Shown: positions 57,534 through 64,000 of the stretch, piece after piece | Numbering within the stretch: position 1 is the stretch's first letter | How the letters are laid out: each line of letters opens with the position of its first letter | Source: Dichetophora obliterata | Lineage: Eukaryota > Arthropoda > Insecta > Diptera > Sciomyzidae | Reading direction: 5' to 3' | DNA length: 64,000 nucleotides | NCBI GenBank assembly: GCA_963920525.1 | Contig: OY986437.1 | Location: 110,414,715 to 110,478,714 of the forward strand | Position numbers and translations under genes: made by a program | Notes under the pieces: generated by a model | Database searches by the model: none | Seen by the model: only the letters and a program-made list of their open reading frames with translations | What the model was told of the DNA's origin: nothing

Positions 57534-58450
57534 TATAAAATGAAAATTTTTTTCTAAAATTTTTTTAAATTCAATTCACTAAAAGACAATACAGTACAGT
57601 ACAGTACAGAATACCACATTGCACCTAGGCTTTGTACCACAATACCCTCAAAATTTCTGGGAAAGACTTTTTGAGTTTTTTCAAACTTTAGCTAATAACT
57701 TCCCTATGGGTTATTTTTAGATTCTTTTTGTATTCTATTTTTCTCCCAATACTTCAAGCATCAAAACTAATAGCACTAGACTAAGAATCGACTTCTAGTT
57801 TTCTCACAATTCACAGAATAAAAATCCCTACATAACAATACCCGAAGTTCCTCTCTTTAAGTTTTGGAGAGATTTGAAAAGGTGAATACGGTGGTTATTC
57901 AAAGGCATTTATTGAATTTTTTAGTTTTCATTTAGGCCACAAATCTGGCATTTTTCGTAGAATTAGCTTTCTTAAATGCCGTTTTACGCTCAAATAATAT
58001 TCTTCATATATCGTCAAGAACTGTAACAAAACCCTTAAGTGGGCTTTTTAAATTATTAATTTATTGACAGAATGTATAAGCGAAGGTTTCAGGCAAACAA
58101 CTTTTTGGAAATCTAATTTTTTTTTTAAATTGATTATTGTTGTACAACTATTCAACAATATGTAAAAAAATCAGTCCCGCTTATAAAACAGATTCTACAG
58201 CGCTTAAAACCCGGTGCGTCAGAGTAAATTGTACTAACCAGAGTAAACGTTTTACCAAAATAAACGTATTTAGAAAATCTGTCGAGTTTTTACACGCAAC
58301 ATGTGGTCAAAAATAACGTAAATTTTGCAACTTCGTTTTCCACACTTCATAATTTTTTTATTTTGCATATTTTCATTCCATTTTGGTAAATATGTGCTTT
58401 CAGAGGTCTGTTTTCGAATGCTTTTTTGATTTTTTTTTCAGACGATATGT
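57534..58450. other. Intron sequence, no recognised element
   Basis: A short CAGTA microsatellite lies at 57592-57609. Otherwise AT-rich, with no paired ends or coding frame. Confidence 0.45.
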
Positions 58451-59351
58451 GCCCTATGTCACCAAATTACAAATATGTGAACTATAAGAAAATTCTCACA
58501 AATTTGTAAAAAATCGTTAAATGTAGTCTCACCAAATTCCTACAATTGTGAACTTTTACTTATGTACTTTTTGTTTCACAAAACAGACTACGAATTTTGT
58601 GATTAAAATTCTAAAACTTTTAGGAATTTCTTACAAAAAAAAATAGTCGCCTGTAAAATTTCTACAATTTTTTTTTTTTTTTGAGCCACACTTGCAGTAC
58701 ATTTTGTTTATATGTACATTTTATAATCAGCAGCTAAAGCAAGTAGACGTAATTATAATTATCATAAATACAAAAAATGTCACAGAGACGAAGACATAGT
58801 TCCAGTGGTAGCAGTGGAAGTGATATAGATATTTAGTGATATTTAGAGTAGCTGCGAGTTAATTTAGTTACAACAAAATTGTTTTAATTTATTAAAAAAG
58901 GGCACTATTTTCTATAAAATGGCACTATTTTCTATAAAATACATTTTTATATCTGTTCATAAAAAGGGTTGGATATTTGCAGACAAGGATAAGCAAAATA
59001 ATTATTTTATCGTTTCCTGAAAAGTGTTAAATTTTTCGGAGTGTCACTTTTGTTTTTATGGTGTTAATTTCCTATATATGTATGTTAAAGGAATTTATTT
59101 TTTCACTTACTATTTTTCCACGCTTTAAATTTTCTTATAAGACATCTCTTCGGTATTTTCAAACTTGTTTTGTAAACATACTTTGAGATGATAATGTGGC
59201 TGAAATTTTTTTCACTCATCCAATTTTTCTTCATGGGTAATTCTGTCGGAGAATTTCCCAAAAAGTATTTCCTTACTGTCTTTGATTAAGGATGCCGCAA
59301 AAACTTTATTTTGTTTGCTCATCGTACTCTGATAGACGTTATCATACTTGT

Positions 59352-59958
59352 CATGGTACAACTATACAAGGTAGTGTTAGGGTGGAGAGTAGAGTGGGGC
59401 GATCAGTATGGGAGGAAAAAAGTGTTAATGGGCGCTTCGCGTTTCTGGTTCTTGGGATTGTACTGAGCAAAAAGTCCACTAGACCATACGTCTACGGTGA
59501 AAATCGAGCTTCCAGATTTTGACTTGCAGTTTTTTCTCAGACTTTTGTCAAGTTTTTTTTTTTTGATATTTTGGCCTATAACAGCCAACAAAAAAAAAAC
59601 CAAAAAATATCCAAAAAAACGTGACAAAAGTCTGAGAAAAAACTGCAAGTCAAAATCTGGAAGCTCGATTTTTCACCGTAGACGTATGGTCTAGTGGACT
59701 TTTTTGCTCAGTACAATCCCAAGAATCAGAAACGCGAAGCGCCCATTTTGATGTTCAAATCGCCCCACCCTAGTGGAGCGCCTTTGACCGAAACTGTCAA
59801 AATGAAGTTGACAGCTCATACAAAATCTGCAACCTATGAGAATGCGATGAAAAAGCATAAATACGCGAAAAATGCCAAAATGGGTGAGTTTGACAGTTAT
59901 GGCCACTAAGAAAGAGAGGGCATTCAGCCCTAACACTACCTTGTCTAGTTATACTATG
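59352..59958. mobile_element. P-element-like MITE containing a nested TA-type foldback
   Basis: The termini CATGGTACAACTATACAAGG and, reverse complemented, CATAGTATAACTAGACAAGG match at 28 of 31 positions. The flanks ATACTTGT and ATACTAAT match at 6 of 8. Removing the nested element 59380-59770 and one TA leaves about 214 bp, the size of the related MITE at 38351-38565, with which it shares ATTTTGTATGAGCTGTCAAC and TGTCAAACTCA in the same order. It is the second, older-looking copy of that family. Confidence 0.7.
59380..59770. mobile_element. Near-perfect foldback element with TA duplication
   Basis: The ends GGGTGG and CCACCC are flanked by TA at 59378-59379 and 59771-59772. The arms are near-identical over more than 150 bp, including GGGCGCTTCGCGTTTCTG and CCATACGTCTACGGTGAAAA, around a short T-rich and A-rich centre. 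It could form a very long hairpin. No protein coding. Confidence 0.75.
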
Positions 59959-60219
59959 ATACTAATCAGTGTTACAAATTTGTAAAAAAAAACTTGTTAT
60001 TTACAAGTCATCTGAAAATTTCGTGAAACAGCACTTTCTTACACTTGTAATCTAAAACTTCTTTTTTACAATTTGTGTTCCTTCTAATTAGAAATTTACA
60101 TATTTATAAATTTGTGATTTGTTATACGTCAAACGAAATTCTGATTTACAAATTTGTATTTTTAATTTACAAGCACAAATTTGTGATTGTAAATTGTATT
60201 TGGTGAAATGGGCCAATGG

Positions 60220-60745
60220 AGCCGAGCAATGCTGTGTTATTTTAACCGCTCTTGTCTAAAACCTCCCTTAAGACAAGAAAAGCCTAAACGTTTATATAAA
60301 AAAGAATTTAAAACTAAAATGCCTGTTATAGGGTATCTGTGTAAGTCATTATATGCAGGAATTATTCATACATTTTTAGGAGTAGGAAGTTTTTCATTTG
60401 AAAGTTGTCCAAACCTCGTTCAAACAATTCCACATGGAAAGGGTTGGTTGCTTTTAAATCTCTCACTTGACGGTCCAATTCGATAGGATTTGCATCTGGA
60501 GATTGCAGAGGCCGAACCATTTTTGTAGCACTCCTTCTTCTTCTTTTTCTTTTCTTTTAAAATGAGTAGAATAGAACTTAGAAATCTGTTTGGGATCATT
60601 GTCTTGTTGATAGCTGAATCCATAACCGTTGAGGCCAATTATAGATGGTATTGTTCTGTACTGCAGTATACGATGATAGTCTTCCTTTTCATTATGCCAT
60701 CAATTTCAATGAGTTCACCAACTTCCTCGTAACTGAAACAGCAGG
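60220..60745 (-). pseudogene. Tc1-type transposase relic, C-terminal part
   Basis: On the minus strand the fragments read GELIEIDGIMKR (near 60735-60690), then in shifted frames GYGFSYQQDNDPK, which contains the catalytic aspartate motif, EGVLQKWF, and pieces matching the usual W-x-S-x-DLNPIE region in broken form around 60500-60520, followed by a downstream ERFKSNQPF-like section. Several frameshifts are present. It differs from the relic at 56245 and is therefore a second Tc1 family, in the same intron but on the opposite strand. Confidence 0.6.
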
Positions 60746-60889
60746 ACACCGCACTATAGTCTAGAAGGCGATTCTAGGGTGAATTAAATCGTCAGGCTTG
60801 AAAGCAATACTAGGTTAATTAAATTAAATACAGAAGTGGCTGGGAAAAGGATCCATCCATCCAATAAAAAACCAAATTGACACACCCAT

Positions 60890-61345
60890 ATTACCACCCA
60901 CAATAAATTTTTTAGTTAAGTTCATGTGGTTACTCTCGGCAACTCAACCAAAAATGGGCGTGGTAGAACTATAACTACTCCCACTTTTCAGAAATCATTA
61001 TGATTCCTGAGCTATGCATGTTTTTATAAGGAAACTTAGTGTATACATGCAAAAATCAAGTGGTGGTCACTATATATACATAAATATTGCCACGCCTACT
61101 TTGACCGCCCTTCTATATTTATTAAATCGTGCGGTGTCTCTTAAGATCTCAGGAACGGTAACACCTAAGGCCACCAAATTTAGAATATCTGTTATTAAGG
61201 GTTATATCTCGGTTAGTAAAAAATGCCGCACCATCTTTTACCGCCCACAAATCAATAAAAATGCTATATTTCAGACAGTTTAGGTCGTATAAGACTAAAA
61301 TTTGGTAATTTAGCCCGTATGGTTACTTTCGGAAACTGAACTACA
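60890..61345 (-). repeat. Reverse copy of the repeat at 19585-19940
   Basis: Read on the minus strand it shows AAATATAGCATTTTTATTGA, GGTGCGGC, then CGGTGTTACC/GGTGTTACC-type sequence and AAGAGACACC in the same order as 19620-19760, and ends with CACGCCCATTTTTGG. The internal order is conserved, so it is one family. It lies in the cuticle gene intron. Confidence 0.6.
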
Positions 61346-61673
61346 AATAGGAAATGAACTAAAAATTTGATGGCTTGCCTTCCAACTTTACTCAGCAGTT
61401 TTAAAATAGCGCTGATTAATACATTTATTGTTGCTAATAAATAAATGAAGTGCACTGCAACATTCATTGCGACCTTAAACTTTCAATCGCAGCCATTAGA
61501 GCTCCATATGAGCAATTACGATGTCCGCTCCTATAGCATAAGATAAAAGTCACAGTTGCGCGTATATGCATTTTTTTTTTTTTGTTTCTAGACCAAAAAC
61601 ATGATATACATTTAACTTGCAAGACTCCCAACAAGCTTTAACCTTATCTTTTTTTACTCTTTCTCATCCTTAG

Positions 61674-61911
61674 CTACGAGACCTCCAATGGCATTAAGGT
61701 CGAAAATGCCGGCTATATGAAAAAAATCATTGTGCCCCGTGGCGAAACTGCCGATGGTCAAGTCTATGAGGAACACGAAGAATTGATATTGGTGCAAACT
61801 GGCTCGTACACCTACCCAGATCCCGAGGGAAATTTGATAACCTTACGTTATGTAGCCGATGAGAACGGTTTCCAGCCTCAAGGTGACCATCTGCCAATAG
61901 GACCACAATAA
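61674..61911 (+). CDS. RR-1 cuticle protein, exon 2 (chitin-binding domain)
   Basis: After the acceptor (CATCCTTAG) the exon completes the split serine codon and reads YETSNGIKVENAGYMKK, the RR-1 entry motif. An insertion-like linker follows (PRGETADGQVYEEHEELIL), then the core GSYTYPDPEGNLITLRYVAD and ENGFQPQGDHLPIGPQ before TAA. The conserved aromatic residues that face chitin are all present. The linker between YETSNGI and the core is longer than in most RR-1 proteins, and the C-terminal tail is short. AATAAA signals lie at 62011 and 62176. Confidence 0.95.
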
Positions 61912-62199
61912 AAACTATATGAAAGAGAATCTTCGACATAAATCCAAACAAACAATGTCTTTGCGGCTGGTACGGAAACAAAAATCTCAAGAACTACTGA
62001 TCACTCAACCAATAAAAAAATGGTTAATTATTCATGTTATTATGAATCACTAACTAATTTAGTCTATAAACGTTAAGTATTAATTCTGTAAAAAGAAACG
62101 CAAAATTTTCCATTTAATGTTATAAATGGAATAACAATTAAATTGTAAGCTTATGTTTAAGAAAAGATGTAAAATAATAAACGAAACTATTACGCATAG

Positions 62200-62955
62200 A
62201 GTTTAAACTGAATTTGCTTTCATTGAATGGGTTATTTACCTTCGAGTTGAGTTGTTGTCTTAACGTTTTGGGCGTAAAGATCACGCCGCTAAGATCAAAA
62301 TCATGTCTCTTCGCGGCATTGTTTGGTTAAATGTGGTTGGATATGTTACAACTCTGAACGATGATTTTATTCATTATAGGCGCATCATATATGTATGTAT
62401 GTATGTTATAAAAGTTTTTTGTAAATTTTATTTATTTTGGTTAACCACAATTATATGATCGCCAGCCTTTATAAATTAGGCCCAAGTGATAAACAAACAG
62501 ATAACAATTAAACTTCACACTTGACTTGGTTTTGGATTTCATTTAGTCACTTGGTAAGCCGATGTATGTATTTGTTTGATGAAGTCATTTGGAGAATTAA
62601 ATTTTCTAAGGTTAGCACAAACTTTTTATACCCTAGCTTTGAACTTTCAATGGTGCTCCTTATTTTGTATATGATCAGCTACCTTTTCCTTTTGTAGCTT
62701 TTGAGATGATCTCTAAAACATTAAGCTCTTTAACCAGAACTTTTTCAATTTTAATTTTAATTTAAGTATATTTTTAGTTAGTAGACCCTCATATATTTTG
62801 TATGAAAAATAATGCAATTTGATTAATTTGCTTTGATTTTGATCTTTTTTTGGACATTTTTCATTCCAAATGCCATTTATTCTCTTTAAATTTGTATATT
62901 TATGTGTATTATTACTGTAAGGTCTGTTTCTGTACTCATTTCAAGTAACTTGAAG
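62200..62955. other. 3' flank of the cuticle gene
   Basis: AT-rich, with TATAAATTAG near 62470 that could be a chance TATA sequence or an upstream promoter for a gene outside the window. No coding frame is recognised. Confidence 0.4.
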
Positions 62956-62959
62956 TTAC

Positions 62960-63700
62960 TTGAACGCGTTTCGCTACATATTTTTCAAGCTCGAGAGACA
63001 AGAAGAGCAAACAAAATGTCACTCTCTATTCTATTACAATTACAAGAAAAAGCTTTTTTTTCTATTCGTTGACAAGCTAGTTGACAAGAAAGCGTTGAAC
63101 GGAAAACACGCTGTTAGTTTTATACATTATACAAATTATTGTTTAGGCGAAGCAATGAAACCCCAGGAAATATTGTTTTACAATACAAATAAATCGGGCG
63201 TCGATTGCATGGATCATTTCGAAAGCATCTGATACAAGACGAGATTTCCTATGCATGCTATCAAACACATTGGCTCTCCCACACATCGAACAGCGAATGT
63301 TCAACCCTCACATCAACAAACAATTCAGTACTCGTTTGGCCTTTGAATCCTTTTTCGAAAGACAAGTGTAAGTATTCAAATTCGATTAAAATTACATTTA
63401 CCGTTAGTTTTCATTTCGACTTGACTTCATCTCATTTGACTCGTTTTCGTTTTTTTGTTTCATTTCAGATTGCACCAGAAGTAGTGACGCCAGTTAAGAA
63501 GAAAAGTTGCAAAATTTGTACACAAGAAATGATAAAATTCGCCAAAAAACTCATTTCTTTTGTTCAAAATATTCAAACGCAGTATGCCAACAACACTCAA
63601 AAGTTGATTAAATTTGTTTCTCTTTCTATGAACATAATTAGTATAAATGTTTGTAGTATTCCACACATGCGAAAAGCACCGAGAAAAAATAATTGAAAAT
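62960..63700 (+). pseudogene. piggyBac-type transposase relic, C-terminal part
   Basis: The first frame reads KPQEILFYNTNKSGVDCMD, the conserved KPEII-FYN-TK-GVD block of piggyBac transposases that includes a late catalytic aspartate. After a stop and frameshift the sequence continues in another frame with PHIEQRMFNPHINKQ and then a cysteine-rich tail (KKKSCKICTQE, and in a further frame CSKYSNAVCQQHSKV), matching the C-terminal cysteine-rich domain. Only the last third remains, with three frames used. Confidence 0.75.
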
Positions 63701-63783
63701 ATATATCTACATTATATATAAATAAGTCTCAATTCATCACCAAAAACTCAATATTTACATGTAAATGCTTGAAAATGTATGTG

Positions 63784-63846
63784 GGTCTGGCCAGACCCAT
63801 GAGGTACGAATGTGACTCGTCAAACATGTGCCAAACGGAGAGTTAA
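63784..63846. repeat. Right end of the piggyBac element with TTAA
   Basis: A 14 bp perfect palindrome GGTCTGGCCAGACC (63784-63797) is followed by a segment ending CAAACGGAGAG directly before TTAA (63843-63846). piggyBac elements duplicate TTAA and carry subterminal palindromic repeats, so this is probably the right terminus. The left terminus is not found, so the element is 5' truncated. Confidence 0.55.
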
Positions 63847-64000
63847 GAAATCAATACAATAATACGATTTTGCATTACAAATGAATCTAAATAGTATATT
63901 TTACTAATAATAAACCTGTTATAGAGTAAATATACCGAAGTAAAAAAGTAAATGACAAAAAGTTGAAGAAATTTAACGTTTATTTTTATTATATTTTTTA

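Larger units (their letters stand above)
58451..60214. mobile_element. Element with GCCCWTKTCACCAAAT ends, carrying a P-like MITE
   Basis: The left end GCCCTATGTCACCAAATTAC and the reverse complement of the right end GGCCCATTTCACCAAATACA resemble each other, and both sub-ends are rich in TTTGTGA/TCACAAA words. The interior is AT-rich and interrupted by the P-like MITE at 59352-59958. The duplication is not clear, so the boundaries are approximate. Confidence 0.45.

Noticed and set aside
60208..60486. 92-residue frame on the plus strand
   Set aside because: It is the antisense of the Tc1 transposase relic on the minus strand.
61717..61911. Independent small gene starting at the ATG near 61717
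   Set aside because: The frame is the interior of cuticle exon 2, which continues upstream to a perfect splice acceptor at 61673.

Overview
This is 64 kb of AT-rich nuclear DNA from a higher fly (Diptera, probably a calyptrate such as a blow fly or house fly). The evidence is the host genes, which are fly-type RR-1 cuticle protein genes with spliced exons, and the repeat load: DINE-like elements, tRNA-derived SINEs and hAT, P, Tc1, pogo and piggyBac elements. The species is inferred from sequence character only. There are no bacterial operons, rRNA genes or CRISPR arrays.

Host genes. Two are clear. A two-exon cuticle protein gene on the plus strand (55102-55262 joined to 61674-61911) encodes 132 residues, has a TATA promoter near 54892 and carries a 6.4 kb intron full of transposons. 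The last exon of a second RR-1 cuticle gene lies at 25409-25682; its 5' exon(s) were not found. A third candidate, on the minus strand between about 31903 and 29186, has four exons whose phases agree. It joins a SAM-like domain to a domain I do not recognise.

Repeats, left to right: a MITE at 556-1000; a 4.8 kb hAT element (3453-8229) interrupted by a second hAT-like element (3615-6388) that holds smaller palindromic MITEs; a SINE/MITE composite at 11868-12520 and an inverted copy at 16589-18346, the latter split by a 786 bp hAT MITE; a hAT-in-hAT nest at 12719-14906; a LINE reverse transcriptase relic at 18400-19590; a nest of inverted-repeat elements at 22.1-24.6 kb; a hAT MITE at 26498-27607; a DINE-like block and a pogo-like MITE at 30.6-31.7 kb; a large array of non-autonomous repeats with internal tandem units of about 140 bp (32.27-38.04 kb, with an inverted relative at 45.85-47.58 kb); P-like MITEs at 38351-38565 and 59352-59958; a LINE relic on the minus strand at 40.83-42.42 kb; a foldback element with tandem-repeat arms at 42.6-43.47 kb; a second LINE 3' relic at 48.9-50.18 kb; a full SINE at 50842-51178; Tc1 relics at 56.2-57.5 kb and 60.2-60.75 kb; and a piggyBac-type relic at 62.96-63.84 kb.

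The host genes work in the exoskeleton: the cuticle proteins are secreted by epidermis and bind chitin. Everything else I can identify is transposon-derived and mostly dead. The most informative feature is the nesting, because many elements keep recognisable target-site duplications and can be ordered in time.
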